NCBI GenBank assembly: GCA_945861435.1 | Contig: CAMAUX010000042.1 | Coordinates: forward strand, 1 to 47,167 | Reading direction: 5' to 3' | Source of the DNA: Chthoniobacter flavus | GTDB lineage: Bacteria > Verrucomicrobiota > Verrucomicrobiia > Chthoniobacterales > Chthoniobacteraceae | Length of the DNA stretch: 47,167 nucleotides | In this document: piece by piece, positions 25,268 through 34,783 of the stretch | How the letters are laid out: every line of letters starts with the position of its first letter | How positions within the stretch are numbered: the stretch's first letter is position 1 | The notes under the pieces: generated by a model | What the model was told of the DNA's origin: nothing | Seen by the model: the letters and a program-made list of their open reading frames with translations, nothing else | Databases searched by the model: none | Position numbers and translations under genes: made by a program

Positions 25268-26686
25268 ATGCAGCTTCGCTGGCCGTCTTTACTGCGCTCG
25301 GCTCTCGCCGCCCCGCTGCTCGTGTCGCTTGGCGCTCTCCATGCCGCTGATGCGCCAAAGCCCAACGTCCTCGTCATCCTCGCGGATGATTTGGGTTACG
25401 CCGACATCGGCGTTCACGGCTGCAAAGACATCCCAACGCCAAACATTGACCGCATCGCGGCGCGCGGCGTGCGCTTCACCGATGCTTATGCGAACGGCTC
25501 CTTCTGCACGCCGACCCGCGCCGCTTTGATCAGCTGCCGCTATCAGCAGCGCTACGGCATTGAGGACCTCGGCGGGCCCCTGCCAGCGCAGGCCAATCCT
25601 TTGCCTCAACGCCTCAAGGCAGCGGGCTACGTGACGGGCATGGTGGGCAAGTGGCACCTCGGCTCGACCAGAGATTTCACGCCGGTGGATCGGGGCTTCG
25701 ATGAGTTCTTCGGCTTCGTCGGCGGCGGACATCAATACCTCGCCCAGCCGGGCGCAAAGGGCGAATACAACGCGCCCATCCTACGCAATCGCGAACCGGT
25801 AAACGAACAGCGCTACCTGACGGACGCCTTCGGCGAAGAGGCTGCCGCCTTCGTCGAGCGCCAGCGTGAATCAAAGAATCCTTTCTTCCTCTACCTCGCC
25901 TTCAACGCTGTGCACACGCCCTTGCAAGCCCCCGAGAAATACCGCACGCGCTTCCGCAACATCGCCGATCCCAAACGCCAGACCTATGCCGCCATGCTCA
26001 GCGCAATGGATGATGCCATCGGCCTCGTACTCGCAAAGCTTGAGCAGACCGGCAAACTCAACCAAACGCTCATCGTCTTCACAAACGACAACGGCGGCCC
26101 GACCACGCGCAACGCCGTCAACGGCTCGCTCAACACTCCCCTGCGCGGCTCCAAGTGCGAGACCTTCGAGGGCGGCATCCGTGTCCCCCTGCTCCTGCAG
26201 TGGCACGGCGTCATCGCACCCGGCACGACGTATTCAAAGCCCGCGATCAGCTTCGACATCAGCGCCACGGCCCTCGCCGCCGCGGGCGCCGACGCCACTG
26301 CCATCGACGGCGTGGATCTGCTCCCATTCGTCAAAGGCGACAAGTCCGGCGCACCGCACGACATCCTGTTCTGGCGCAGCCGCACGATGAGCAACAACTA
26401 CGGTGCGCGCCAAGGCGTTTGGAAATATGTCCATAGCACCGAAGGCGACGCAGCGCCCGGCCCCAAACAAAGACCCGCGCAAGACATGCTGTTCAACCTC
26501 GCAGACGATCTCGGTGAGCAACGCGATCTCGCCGCCCAACAACCCAACAAACTCGCCGAACTCAAGATGCTCTACGCCACCTGGAGCAATGAGGTCGACG
26601 CTGACTGCCGAAAGTTAGGACTCGAGCCGAAACCGTCCACCCCAGCCCCCGCCAAGAAAGCCACTCCCCCTGTAGTCTCACAATGA
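25268..26686 (+). CDS. Secreted sulfatase 2 of three (CTPTR type)
   Basis: This sulfatase is 472 aa from the ATG at 25268. In-frame ATGs at 25241 and 25196 are alternatives, the last of them 15 bp after sulfatase 1. The signal peptide ends near LHAAD. Metal site LADDLGYAD, then FCTPTRAAL with the Cys destined to become formylglycine, VGKWHLG and FTNDNGGP follow. The closing region has the usual sulfatase tail with MLFNLADDLGEQRDL. The CTPTR core and DLGYAD differ from its neighbours (CSPSR, DWGWGD), so it belongs to another sulfatase subfamily and probably has a different substrate. Its stop codon overlaps the start of sulfatase 3 (ATGA at 26683-26686). Confidence 0.94.
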   Translation: MQLRWPSLLRSALAAPLLVSLGALHAADAPKPNVLVILADDLGYADIGVHGCKDIPTPNIDRIAARGVRFTDAYANGSFCTPTRAALISCRYQQRYGIEDLGGPLPAQANPLPQRLKAAGYVTGMVGKWHLGSTRDFTPVDRGFDEFFGFVGGGHQYLAQPGAKGEYNAPILRNREPVNEQRYLTDAFGEEAAAFVERQRESKNPFFLYLAFNAVHTPLQAPEKYRTRFRNIADPKRQTYAAMLSAMDDAIGLVLAKLEQTGKLNQTLIVFTNDNGGPTTRNAVNGSLNTPLRGSKCETFEGGIRVPLLLQWHGVIAPGTTYSKPAISFDISATALAAAGADATAIDGVDLLPFVKGDKSGAPHDILFWRSRTMSNNYGARQGVWKYVHSTEGDAAPGPKQRPAQDMLFNLADDLGEQRDLAAQQPNKLAELKMLYATWSNEVDADCRKLGLEPKPSTPAPAKKATPPVVSQ

Positions 26687-28062
26687 ATCGATCCTTCACG
26701 CTCCTCACCGCACTGCTGCTCGCAACGCTCCACGCACTCCAAGCTGCGGATGCCCCCAAACCCAACATCGTATTCATCTACGCTGACGATTGGGGCTGGG
26801 GCGATTTATCCTGCCACGGAAACACATGGTTGAAAACTCCGCGCCTCGATCAACTGGCCAGTGAGGGCATTGATTTCCAGCAGTTCAATGTGCTCAGTCC
26901 CATCTGCTCGCCCAGCCGTGCCGCCGCCCTGACCGGGCGCTTTCCGGGTCGCTTCGGAATCAATACCGTCTTCGGCGTCGGCAAACCTCCGGAGATGCCG
27001 GACTGGTTGACCCCAAAAGCACCCACGATACCACGCTTGCTCAAAACAGCGGGCTATCACACAGGCCACTTTGGCAAATGGCATCTGGGGGAGGGGAAAC
27101 CAACCATGGCGGACTACGGCTTCGACGAGTCGGCCGTCTATCACGGACCAGGACCGAAAATCGGACCGTATGGAAACGAGATTCCCAATCGCGCGGTGAA
27201 GTTCATCGAGGCTAACAAAGACCGCCCGTTCTTCGTCAACGTGTGGCTGCATGAAAGCCATCTCACCCACAGCCCTTCGGACGAAGCCATGGCGGCATGG
27301 AAACATCTCGACCCCACGCAACAGGTCTACGCAGCGGTCATCACCGACGGCGACAACAAGGTCGGCATGATCCTCGATGCACTCGAGCGGTGCGGCATCG
27401 CGCAGAATACCTTGGTGGTTTTTTCCAGCGATAACGGCCCGGCAAAATCCAAGGAAAACGACAAAGGCGTTCCCGGAAAATATCGCAGCCACTACAGCAT
27501 CGGCGAAACCGGCGGCCTGAGGGGACAGAAAACCAGTCTCTTTGAAGGCGGCGTGCGCGTGCCCTTCATCGTACGCTGGCCGGCTCAGGCTCCCGCCGGC
27601 CTCAAAAACGACACAACCGTCCTGACCGCAGTGGATTTGCTACCCACCTTCTGCGCCGCCGCAAGAGTCCCCCCACCAGCCGACGTCAATGGCGACGGCG
27701 AAAATATGCTCCCAGCTCTCTCGGGCGTACCCCTCGCACGCACCAGACCCATTTTCTGGCGGATCAATGGCAATCAGAGGGACTCCGATTTCTGGCCTGA
27801 CCTGGCAGTACGCGAAGGCGATTGGAAACTGGTGACGACCTTCGATGGGCACAGGGTCGAACTGCACAACTTGAAGTCGAACCGCGCTGAAGACGTCTCC
27901 AAAGATCAGGCAAAGGAACATCCCAAAATCGTCGCTCACCTGAAAAAACTCGCGCTCGATTGGAATGCCACGCTCCCCGAGAAACCGGATTCCGAGTGCA
28001 TCAGCAAGGAGTCGCAACAACCTCCAAAGAAAAAACCTCAGACAAATGCCGAGGAGGCGTAA
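26683..28062 (+). CDS. Secreted sulfatase 3 of three
   Basis: The 459-aa protein has a signal peptide ending near LQAAD. Metal site YADDWGWGD, CSPSRAAAL with the formylglycine Cys, FGKWHLGEG and SSDNGPAKS follow. It ends in a Lys/Pro/Gln-rich tail. It resembles sulfatase 1 more than sulfatase 2 (shared DDWGWGDLSCHG and CSPSR), so the two may be related by duplication. The ATG overlaps the stop codon of sulfatase 2 by 4 bases, which suggests translational coupling. The three genes probably form one operon for the stepwise desulfation of a polymer. Confidence 0.95.
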   Translation: MNRSFTLLTALLLATLHALQAADAPKPNIVFIYADDWGWGDLSCHGNTWLKTPRLDQLASEGIDFQQFNVLSPICSPSRAAALTGRFPGRFGINTVFGVGKPPEMPDWLTPKAPTIPRLLKTAGYHTGHFGKWHLGEGKPTMADYGFDESAVYHGPGPKIGPYGNEIPNRAVKFIEANKDRPFFVNVWLHESHLTHSPSDEAMAAWKHLDPTQQVYAAVITDGDNKVGMILDALERCGIAQNTLVVFSSDNGPAKSKENDKGVPGKYRSHYSIGETGGLRGQKTSLFEGGVRVPFIVRWPAQAPAGLKNDTTVLTAVDLLPTFCAAARVPPPADVNGDGENMLPALSGVPLARTRPIFWRINGNQRDSDFWPDLAVREGDWKLVTTFDGHRVELHNLKSNRAEDVSKDQAKEHPKIVAHLKKLALDWNATLPEKPDSECISKESQQPPKKKPQTNAEEA

Positions 28063-28290
28063 GAACGCCTCGGCCAAACTCAAGACGAAGTCAGCAACCC
28101 ATTCATCACGACCACAAACGCAGATCTCAGGTGCCGGCGCCGTCCCCAACTTGGTGGGACTCCGAGCCTTAGCGCAGAAAACCCTCCGCGGCTTGAGTTC
28201 CCAGAAATCTCCTTGAGCGCATCACAGCGAGGCATTTCGCGCTTCGCTTTGACAACACTCACGCCCTCCCAAGCTGATCCACCCCGCCCA

Positions 28291-28319
28291 TTGACTCAGG
28301 CATGCCCCAATTGTTAATT
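28291..28319 (+). promoter_or_regulatory. Possible promoter of the rhodanese gene
   Basis: TTGACT at 28291-28296 is close to the -35 consensus and is followed after 17 bases by the AT-rich TTAATT at 28314-28319, a weak -10. Transcription would start within a few bases of the ATG at 28330, giving an almost leaderless mRNA. The -10 match is poor, so this is tentative. Confidence 0.3.
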
Positions 28320-28329
28320 TACTGAACCT

Positions 28330-28713
28330 ATGAAAACCCTCCTGTCCTCCCTCTGCGCACTCCTGCTGGCTCCCATCGCCCTCTTCGCGGGCGAGTTCCC
28401 CGACATCAGCCACGACGAACTCAAGAAAGCCATCGCTGAGAAGAAAGTCGCCCTCATCGACGTGAACGGCAGCCTCAGCTTCCAAACCGGCCACATCCCA
28501 GGCGCCATCGACTTCGCCTCCACCAAGGCCGAACTCGCCGGTAAACTGCCCTCCGACAAAAACGCCCTCATCGTCGCCTACTGCGGCAATGAACGCTGCA
28601 GCGCCTACGCCGCTGGCGCCAAGGCCGCTCAAGCCCTCGGCTACACCAACGTCAAGCACTACGCCAAGGGCATCCAGGGCTGGAAGGCTTCCGGCGAAAA
28701 CACCGAGAAGTAA
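28330..28713 (+). CDS. Periplasmic rhodanese-domain protein
   Basis: The 127-aa protein has an N-terminal signal (about 1-20, ending FAGEF) and a single rhodanese domain: ALIDVNG, GHIPGAIDF, VAYCGNERC and the GW of KGIQGWKASGE. Cys-85 is the expected persulfide-carrying residue in the active-site loop CGNERC, which has a second Cys at 90. Family members move sulfane sulfur or sense redox and metals. The substrate is unknown. A strong terminator follows directly. Confidence 0.92.
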   Translation: MKTLLSSLCALLLAPIALFAGEFPDISHDELKKAIAEKKVALIDVNGSLSFQTGHIPGAIDFASTKAELAGKLPSDKNALIVAYCGNERCSAYAAGAKAAQALGYTNVKHYAKGIQGWKASGENTEK

Positions 28714-28736
28714 TCCCCAAACCTTCACCCCATTTC

Positions 28737-28770
28737 AAAAAGGCCGGGACCTTCGGGTTCCGGCCTTTTT
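28737..28770 (+). terminator. Strong intrinsic terminator after the rhodanese gene
   Basis: A 10-bp stem, GGCCGGGACC paired with GGTTCCGGCC, closes a TTCG tetraloop at 28752-28755. It is preceded by AAAAA and followed by TTTTTCTTTTT. The flanking A and T runs would let it work in both directions. Confidence 0.93.
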
Positions 28771-28826
28771 CTTTTTCCCCGTTCTCCGCTTGCCCCGCCG
28801 CCCAGTTCCACGCCAATTTCCGCCCC

Positions 28827-29447
28827 GTGTTCGCTCCCACCCCGCAAACCCTGATCCTCCCGGAAGGCGACTTCGCCGCCTACATCTTCGACTGTGACGG
28901 CACACTCGCCGACACCATGCCCACCCACTACAAGGCGTGGTGCACCGCCCTCGGCGCCCATGCCGAGAGCTTTCCAGAAGCCATGTTCTACGAACTCGGC
29001 GGCGTTCCCACCATGCGCATCGTCGAGATCCTCAACGAACGCCACGGCCTCAGCCTCCACGTCGAAAACACCGTCGACCGCAAGGAAGCCGTCTTCCTCG
29101 AACTCAGCTCCGAAGTCGCCGCCATCGAACCCGTCGTCGCCATCGCTCGCCAGTTCGCCGGCCGCAAACCCATGGCCGTCGCCTCCGGCGGCCACCGCCG
29201 CATTGTCATGACCACCCTGCGCGCCCTCGGCATCGCGGAACTCTTCCAGACCGTCGTCACCGCCGAAGACTACAGCCGCGGCAAACCCGCCCCCGACCCC
29301 TTCCTCGAAGCCGCCCTGCGTCTCGGTGTCGCCCCGTCCTCCTGCCTCGTCTTTGAGGACACCGCCACCGGCATCGCCGCAGCCACCGCTGCAGGCATGC
29401 AATCCGTCCTCGTCGATCCCCCGACTCGCCGCATCACCGCTCGCTGA
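28827..29447 (+). CDS. HAD-superfamily phosphatase (beta-phosphoglucomutase-like)
   Basis: This is a 206-aa HAD hydrolase with motif I IFDCDGTLADT (nucleophile Asp and the +2 Asp), motif II VASGGH, Lys in SRGKPAPDPF and motif IV VFEDTATGI. A helical cap lies between motifs I and II, as in subfamily I phosphatases and beta-phosphoglucomutases. It probably dephosphorylates a small sugar phosphate or similar metabolite. The only start upstream of the motif I region is the GTG at 28827. It is 29 bp upstream of recQ. Confidence 0.9.
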   Translation: MFAPTPQTLILPEGDFAAYIFDCDGTLADTMPTHYKAWCTALGAHAESFPEAMFYELGGVPTMRIVEILNERHGLSLHVENTVDRKEAVFLELSSEVAAIEPVVAIARQFAGRKPMAVASGGHRRIVMTTLRALGIAELFQTVVTAEDYSRGKPAPDPFLEAALRLGVAPSSCLVFEDTATGIAAATAAGMQSVLVDPPTRRITAR

Positions 29448-29476
29448 CCGCGCGCTCCGCCCCACGCCCGCGCAGC

Positions 29477-31315
29477 ATGGTTTCCCAGAAGGTCCTCCTC
29501 TCCGCGCTCAAGCAGCACTTCGGCTACGACTCATTCCGCCCGCTCCAAGAGGACATCATCCGCGACACCCTCGCAGGCCGCGACACCTTCGCCCTCCTTC
29601 CCACGGGCGGCGGCAAATCCCTCTGCTTCCAGCTCCCGGCACTCCTGCGCGACGGCCTCACCGTCGTCGTCTCCCCCCTCATCGCCCTCATGAAGGACCA
29701 GGTCGATGCCCTCTGCGCGAGCGGCATCCCGGCCACCTTCCTCAATTCCACCCTCGATTCCACCGAGGCCCGCGACCGCTTCCGCGGCCTCTATCGCGGC
29801 GAGTTCAAGCTCCTCTACGCCGCACCCGAACGCCTCCTTCTCCCCCAATTCCTCGAAACCCTCGCAAAATGGAACGTCGCCCAGATCGCCATCGACGAAG
29901 CCCATTGCGTGAGCGAATGGGGTCACGATTTCCGCCCCGAATACCGCCAGCTCTCCAAGCTGCGCGAGATCTTCCCTGAAGCCCCGTTTCTCGCCCTCAC
30001 CGCCACCGCCACTGAACGCGTCCAGAACGACATCGTTCAGCACCTCGCACTCCGCGACCCGCGCCGCTTCGTCGCCAGCTTCAACCGCCCCAACCTCTCC
30101 TACAAGGTCGTCCCCAAATCCCGCCCACTCGACCAAATTCTCGAATTCCTCAAAACCCGCCCGCGCGAAAGCGGCATCATCTACTGCGCCAGCCGCAAGG
30201 CCACCGAGAAGGTCGCAGAAAAACTCAGCCAGCACGGCATCGACTCCCGCCCCTACCACGCTGGCCTCACCCCCAAACAACGCGCCGACCATCAGGACCT
30301 CTTCCTGCGCGACCGCGTCCGCATCATCTGCGCCACCATCGCCTTCGGCATGGGCATCAACAAACCCAACGTCCGCTTCGTCCTCCATCACGATCTCCCC
30401 AAAAACGTCGAAGGCTATTACCAGGAAACCGGCCGCGCAGGCCGCGACGGCCTCCCCAGCGAGTGCATCCTCCTCTTCAGCGCAGCCGACGTCGTCAAAC
30501 AAACCTCCTTCATCGAGGAAAAATCCGACCCCGACGAACAGCGCCTCGCACGCACTCAACTCCAGCAGATGGTCCACTTCGCCGAGTGCTCCAGCTGCCG
30601 CCGCTGCGAGCTCCTGCGCTACTTCGGCGAAACGTATCCAGACGATAACTGCGGCGGATGCGACAACTGCCTCTCCCCGCGCCAAACCTTCGACGGCACA
30701 CAGGCCGCCCAAAAACTCCTCTCCTGCGCCTACCGCATCCGCCAGAAAAACGGCTTCAACTTCGGCCTCAACCACCTCGTCGAAGTCCTCGTCGGCGCAC
30801 AAAGCGACCCCATCCGCCGCTGGGGCCACGACCAACTCTCCGTCTACGGCGTCGGCTCCGAACTCAAACGCCCCGCATGGCAGGCCATCGGTCGCGAACT
30901 CGTCCGCCTCGGCTTCCTGCGTCAATCCACGGAAAAGTTCACCACCGTCGAACTCACCCCCGAAGGACTCGCCGCACTCAAGGACCGCCGCCAGATCATC
31001 CTCACCAAACCCGCCGACATCGCTGAGAAAAAAACCCGCGCCCGCCGCGGCGAAATCGCCTGCGACGAAGTCCTCTTCGACAAACTGCGCGAACTGCGCC
31101 GCAGCATCGCCGACGAACGCAACGTCCCCGCCTACATCATCTTCTCCGACGTCCCGCTGCGCGAAATGGCCCGCCGCTACCCCACCACCCTCGTCGACTT
31201 CGGCCAGCTCCCAGGCGTCGGCGCACAGAAACTCCGCGACTTCGCTCAACCCTTCCTCCAGGAAATCCGCGCCCATCTCGACGACCACCCACCCATCGAT
31301 TTCTCCCACGAATAA
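29477..31315 (+). CDS. recQ: ATP-dependent DNA helicase RecQ
   Basis: The 612-aa protein has the full RecQ plan. Helicase motifs include FRPLQEDII, LLPTGGGKSLCFQ (Walker A), DEAHCVSEWGHDFRP (motif II and aromatic-rich loop) and QETGRAGRDG (motif VI). A zinc-binding set CSSCRRCELL...CGGCDNC, the winged helix, and a C-terminal HRDC domain (LRELRRSIADERNVPAYII) follow. RecQ unwinds DNA 3'-5' in recombination and fork repair. The length matches E. coli RecQ (about 610 aa). Confidence 0.97.
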   Translation: MVSQKVLLSALKQHFGYDSFRPLQEDIIRDTLAGRDTFALLPTGGGKSLCFQLPALLRDGLTVVVSPLIALMKDQVDALCASGIPATFLNSTLDSTEARDRFRGLYRGEFKLLYAAPERLLLPQFLETLAKWNVAQIAIDEAHCVSEWGHDFRPEYRQLSKLREIFPEAPFLALTATATERVQNDIVQHLALRDPRRFVASFNRPNLSYKVVPKSRPLDQILEFLKTRPRESGIIYCASRKATEKVAEKLSQHGIDSRPYHAGLTPKQRADHQDLFLRDRVRIICATIAFGMGINKPNVRFVLHHDLPKNVEGYYQETGRAGRDGLPSECILLFSAADVVKQTSFIEEKSDPDEQRLARTQLQQMVHFAECSSCRRCELLRYFGETYPDDNCGGCDNCLSPRQTFDGTQAAQKLLSCAYRIRQKNGFNFGLNHLVEVLVGAQSDPIRRWGHDQLSVYGVGSELKRPAWQAIGRELVRLGFLRQSTEKFTTVELTPEGLAALKDRRQIILTKPADIAEKKTRARRGEIACDEVLFDKLRELRRSIADERNVPAYIIFSDVPLREMARRYPTTLVDFGQLPGVGAQKLRDFAQPFLQEIRAHLDDHPPIDFSHE

Positions 31316-31417
31316 CCCAACCCAAACCAACTAGCCCACCACCCCGCCCCACCCTCTTTCCCCATTTCCTTCTTTCGCCCAAAGAAACCCCCAGACAACA
31401 CTCTTTACTCAACACCA

Positions 31418-32257
31418 ATGAAACAACTCCTCCCCTGCCTCATCGCACTCTCCCTCCCTTGGCTCTCCGTCACGGCTTCCGCCGCCGACGCACCCAAACC
31501 CCTCAAGGTCCTCCTCATCACCGGCGGCTGCTGCCACGACTACGCCGCCCAAAAGGACATCCTCAAGGCCGGCCTCGAGGCACGCGCCAATCTCGTCGTC
31601 GACCAAGTCCACACCGATGACAAGAGCGTCAAACCCCCGCTCTCCATCTACGGCAACCCCACCTACGCAAAGGGCTACGACATCGTCATCCACGACGAAT
31701 GCGCCGCCGGCATCTCCGACCAGGCCGTCATCGAAGGCGTCCTCGCCCCCCACCTCGACGGCATACCCGGCGTCAACCTCCACTGCGCCATGCACTCCTA
31801 CCGCATCGGCAACCCGGGCGAAGCCGTCACCACCGGCACCCCACGCAGCCTCTGGTTTGAATACCTCGGCCTCCAGTCCAGCGGACACGGCCCCCAGAAG
31901 CCCATCGAAATCACCTTCGCCTCCAACGGCCACCCCGTCATCAAGGGCCTCTCCAACTGGACCACCATCAACGAGGAACTCTACAACAACATCCAAATCT
32001 TCCCCTCCGCCCAAGCCCTCGCCAATGGCAAGCAGGTGGTTCCCCAAAAGGACGGCACCGAAAAAATCAACGACTACGTCGTCTCCTGGGTCAACAACTA
32101 CGGACCCAAGAAAACCCGCGTCTTCTCCACCACCATCGGCCACAACAACGACACCGTGAAGGACGCCCGCTACCTCGACTTCGTCACCCGCGGCATCCTC
32201 TGGGCCGCTGGTAAACTCGGCGACGACGGCAAGCCCGCCGAAGGCTACGGCAAGTAA
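31418..32257 (+). CDS. Secreted ThuA-domain protein, copy 1
   Basis: The 279-aa protein has a signal peptide ending near TASAAD. The ThuA-like class I glutamine-amidotransferase fold follows: KVLLITGGCCHDY, GYDIVIHDECAAGI, NLHCAMHSYRI, VFSTTIGHNNDTV and a C-terminal GILWAAGKL. The family was named after a trehalose-utilisation protein, and secreted members are numerous in Verrucomicrobiota and Planctomycetota. A precise reaction is not known. It is a paralog of the next gene (same openings and ends) and is separated from it by a terminator. Confidence 0.93.
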   Translation: MKQLLPCLIALSLPWLSVTASAADAPKPLKVLLITGGCCHDYAAQKDILKAGLEARANLVVDQVHTDDKSVKPPLSIYGNPTYAKGYDIVIHDECAAGISDQAVIEGVLAPHLDGIPGVNLHCAMHSYRIGNPGEAVTTGTPRSLWFEYLGLQSSGHGPQKPIEITFASNGHPVIKGLSNWTTINEELYNNIQIFPSAQALANGKQVVPQKDGTEKINDYVVSWVNNYGPKKTRVFSTTIGHNNDTVKDARYLDFVTRGILWAAGKLGDDGKPAEGYGK

Positions 32258-32297
32258 GTAATCCCCAACCCAGCAATCCCTTTACCACCCCAAACCC

Positions 32298-32341
32298 AAA
32301 ACCCCGTCCCGCCCAGCATCCGCTGGATGAGACGGGGTTTT
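32298..32341 (+). terminator. Terminator between the two ThuA genes
   Basis: An 11-bp arm, AAAACCCCGTC (32298-32308), pairs with GACGGGGTTTT (32331-32341). A nested CATCC/GGATG hairpin lies inside. The T-rich end TTTTCTTCC makes it a plausible intrinsic terminator, so copy 2 probably has its own promoter or depends on read-through. Confidence 0.85.
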
Positions 32342-32356
32342 CTTCCTCCCACCCCC

Positions 32357-33145
32357 ATGAAAAAGCTCAAGCTTCTCCTGCCACTCCTCCTCTCCCTCCT
32401 CACCTGCACCCCGCTCCTGCGCGCGGCCGACGCCCCCAAACCCCTGCGAGCACTCATGATCACCGGCGGTTGCTGCCACGATTACGAAGCCCAGAAAAAA
32501 ATCCTCAGCGAGGGCATCAGCGCACGCGCACGCGTCGAATGGACCATCGTCCACGAAGGCAAAGACCGCACCGACCGCAACAGCGCCTACTCCAACCCCA
32601 ACTGGGCGCGCGGCTACGACGTCATCGTCCACAATGAATGCTACGGCATGGTCGACGACGTCGCATTCGTCGAATCCATCGCCGCCGCCCACAAAGCCGG
32701 CACCCCAGCCGTCATGCTCCACTGCTCCACCCACAGCTACCGCATGGCCAAGACCGACGAATGGCGCATGGCCGTCGGCATCACCTCCATGAGCCACGAG
32801 AAAAACCGCGACCTCGTCATCAAACGCCTCAACTCCACACATCCCGTCATGCAGGGCTTCCCCGAAGTCTGGAACGATCCCGCCGACGAACTCTACAAGA
32901 ACGAAAAACTCTGGCCCAACACCATCCCCCTCGCCCAAGCCTACGGCGAGGACACCAAGAAGGACCACGTCGTCATCTGGGTGAATACCTACGGAAACGC
33001 ACGCGTCTTCTCCACCACCCTCGGCCATGGCAACGCCACCATGAGCCACCCTGTCTACCTCGACCTCGTCTCGCGCGGCCTCCTCTGGGCCTGCGGCAAA
33101 CTCGACGACAACGGCAAACCCGCCCCCGGCTACGAACCCAAGTAA
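32357..33145 (+). CDS. Secreted ThuA-domain protein, copy 2
   Basis: The 262-aa protein has a signal peptide (MKKLKLLLPLLLSLL..., ending near LLRAAD). The core parallels copy 1: ALMITGGCCHDY, GYDVIVHNECYGMV, MLHCSTHSYRM, VFSTTLGHGNATM and GLLWACGKL. It differs most in the middle, where copy 1 has a longer substrate-side loop. The ATG at 32357 gives a clean signal peptide. The two genes are a tandem duplication that has diverged. An A-rich heptamer repeat follows. Confidence 0.93.
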   Translation: MKKLKLLLPLLLSLLTCTPLLRAADAPKPLRALMITGGCCHDYEAQKKILSEGISARARVEWTIVHEGKDRTDRNSAYSNPNWARGYDVIVHNECYGMVDDVAFVESIAAAHKAGTPAVMLHCSTHSYRMAKTDEWRMAVGITSMSHEKNRDLVIKRLNSTHPVMQGFPEVWNDPADELYKNEKLWPNTIPLAQAYGEDTKKDHVVIWVNTYGNARVFSTTLGHGNATMSHPVYLDLVSRGLLWACGKLDDNGKPAPGYEPK

Positions 33146-33153
33146 ACAAGCCG

Positions 33154-33195
33154 CAAAGAACAAAGAACAAAGAACAAAAAACAAAGAACAAAAAA
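33154..33195. repeat. 7-bp tandem repeat CAAAGAA, six units
   Basis: Six units of CAAA(G/A)AA follow the second ThuA gene. Together with the 7-bp GAACCAA array at 46983-47038 it shows that A-rich heptamer arrays occur repeatedly between genes in this genome. Confidence 0.9.
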
Positions 33196-33245
33196 CAAGG
33201 CACGCACAACAACCGCCCCACCAACCCATCCACGCCGTCACCACC

Positions 33246-34076
33246 ATGCTCACCGACACCCACGCACACCTCGACTTCCCGGACTTCGCCTCCGACTTCG
33301 ATGCCGTGCTGGCCCGGGCTGAAGCAGCCGGCGTCCACCGCATCATCACCATCGGCACCACCGTCGAAGGCAGCCACCGCGCCGTCGCCCTCGCAGAGCG
33401 ACACCGCAACGTCTTCGCCACCGTCGGCATCCATCCCGGCCAAGCCCACGAAACCAACCCCGACTTCATCCCCCAACTTCGCACCCTCGCACGCAGCCCG
33501 CGCGTGGTCGCCATCGGAGAGATCGGCCGGGACCACCACCGCCTCCCCAGCATCCTCCAACCCGGACCCGATGCGGACATCGCTACCCAAGACCAAGCCA
33601 TCAAGGATGCCCAGGCTTCCGTCTTCGCCCAGCAACTCACACTCGCCGCCGAACTCGGCCTCAACGTCGTCATCCACGAGCGCGACGCATGGGACGACAC
33701 ACTCGCCCAACTCGCCCCCTACCATGGACGCCTGCGCGCCGTCTTCCACTGCTTCGGCAAGTCCCCGCAACACGCCCGCCAACTCCTCGCTCACAACCAC
33801 CTCGTCTCCTTCACCGGCATCGTCACCTTCAAAAACGCCGCCGTCGTTCAAGAAACCGCCCGCAGTCTCCCGGCCGGCACCTTCATGTTCGAGACCGACT
33901 GCCCCTTTCTCGCCCCCGTCCCGCACCGGGGCAAACGGGCCGAACCTGGGCAAGTCCGCATCATCGCGCAGCACATCGCCGACCTGCGCTCACAGTCCCT
34001 AGAGGAACTCGCCCTCCAAACCGAAGCCACCGCCAACAACTTCTTCCGCTTCAGCCCATCTCCCGATTGCCCGTAG
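33246..34076 (+). CDS. tatD: TatD-family metal-dependent hydrolase
   Basis: The 276-aa TIM-barrel hydrolase has TDTHAHLDF (first metal His pair), [42 protein letters not shown] and the final metal Asp in [20 protein letters not shown]. TatD enzymes are magnesium-dependent DNA exonucleases or phosphoesterases involved in DNA repair. The family signature GEIGLDYH reads GEIGRDHH here and is followed by a short insert (about 100-115). It sits 119 bp upstream of nuoB. Confidence 0.94.
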   Translation: MLTDTHAHLDFPDFASDFDAVLARAEAAGVHRIITIGTTVEGSHRAVALAERHRNVFATVGIHPGQAHETNPDFIPQLRTLARSPRVVAIGEIGRDHHRLPSILQPGPDADIATQDQAIKDAQASVFAQQLTLAAELGLNVVIHERDAWDDTLAQLAPYHGRLRAVFHCFGKSPQHARQLLAHNHLVSFTGIVTFKNAAVVQETARSLPAGTFMFETDCPFLAPVPHRGKRAEPGQVRIIAQHIADLRSQSLEELALQTEATANNFFRFSPSPDCP

Positions 34077-34195
34077 CGCGGGATCGCCCGCAACGCCCTC
34101 CACCGGCATCACCGTTATCAAACGGCCCGCAACGCCCACTCACGCGACCCACAAATGGCTTGAAGCCACCCCGCCCCCGACTAGGGTTTTGCCCC

Positions 34196-34720
34196 ATGCC
34201 AGTCACCGCACCAGTCGCTTACGACTCGAAAATCGAAGGCAATATCATCATCACCCAGGTGGATGCCGCCATCAACTGGATGCGCAAGAACTCCCTCTGG
34301 CCAATGCCCATGGGACTCGCCTGCTGCGCCATCGAACTCATGGCCTCTGGCGCCGCGCGCTTCGACATCGCCCGCTTTGGCTCCGAGGTCATGCGCTTCT
34401 CCCCGCGCCAGAGCGACGTGATGATCGTCGCGGGCACCGTCACTTACAAAATGGCCCTCGCCGTCAAACGCATCTGGGACCAGATGCCAGAGCCCAAATG
34501 GTGCATCGCCATGGGCGCCTGCGCCTCCAGCGGCGGCATGTACCGCAGCTACGCAGTCCTCCAGGGCATCGACAACCTCATCCCCGTCGACGTCTACATC
34601 AGCGGCTGCCCTCCACGCCCAGAAGCCCTCATCGAAGGCCTCCTGCGCCTCCAGCGCAAAATCGACACCGAACACTCCACCCTCGAGCAGAAGAAGGAAT
34701 TCTTCGCCCGCTTCTCCTAA
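34196..34720 (+). CDS. nuoB: NADH-quinone oxidoreductase subunit B
   Basis: The 174-aa protein keeps the four Cys ligands of cluster N2: Cys-43 and Cys-44 in [10 protein letters not shown], Cys-109 in [10 protein letters not shown] and Cys-138 in SGCPPRP. It also has [20 protein letters not shown]. In complex I it passes electrons to quinone. I start at the ATG at 34196 ([16 protein letters not shown]); the long open upstream frame overlaps tatD and is a shadow. nuoC follows after 63 bp. Confidence 0.97.
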   Translation: MPVTAPVAYDSKIEGNIIITQVDAAINWMRKNSLWPMPMGLACCAIELMASGAARFDIARFGSEVMRFSPRQSDVMIVAGTVTYKMALAVKRIWDQMPEPKWCIAMGACASSGGMYRSYAVLQGIDNLIPVDVYISGCPPRPEALIEGLLRLQRKIDTEHSTLEQKKEFFARFS

Positions 34721-34783
34721 ACCGCTTCTCCTTCCCAGCTTTCACAGCCCCACTTCCGACCGCACTCCGTCGCGCATCCCACC

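Noticed and set aside
33689-34195. N-terminal extension of nuoB over tatD
   Set aside because: The translation is Arg/Pro-rich noise in another frame of tatD; NuoB begins at 34196.
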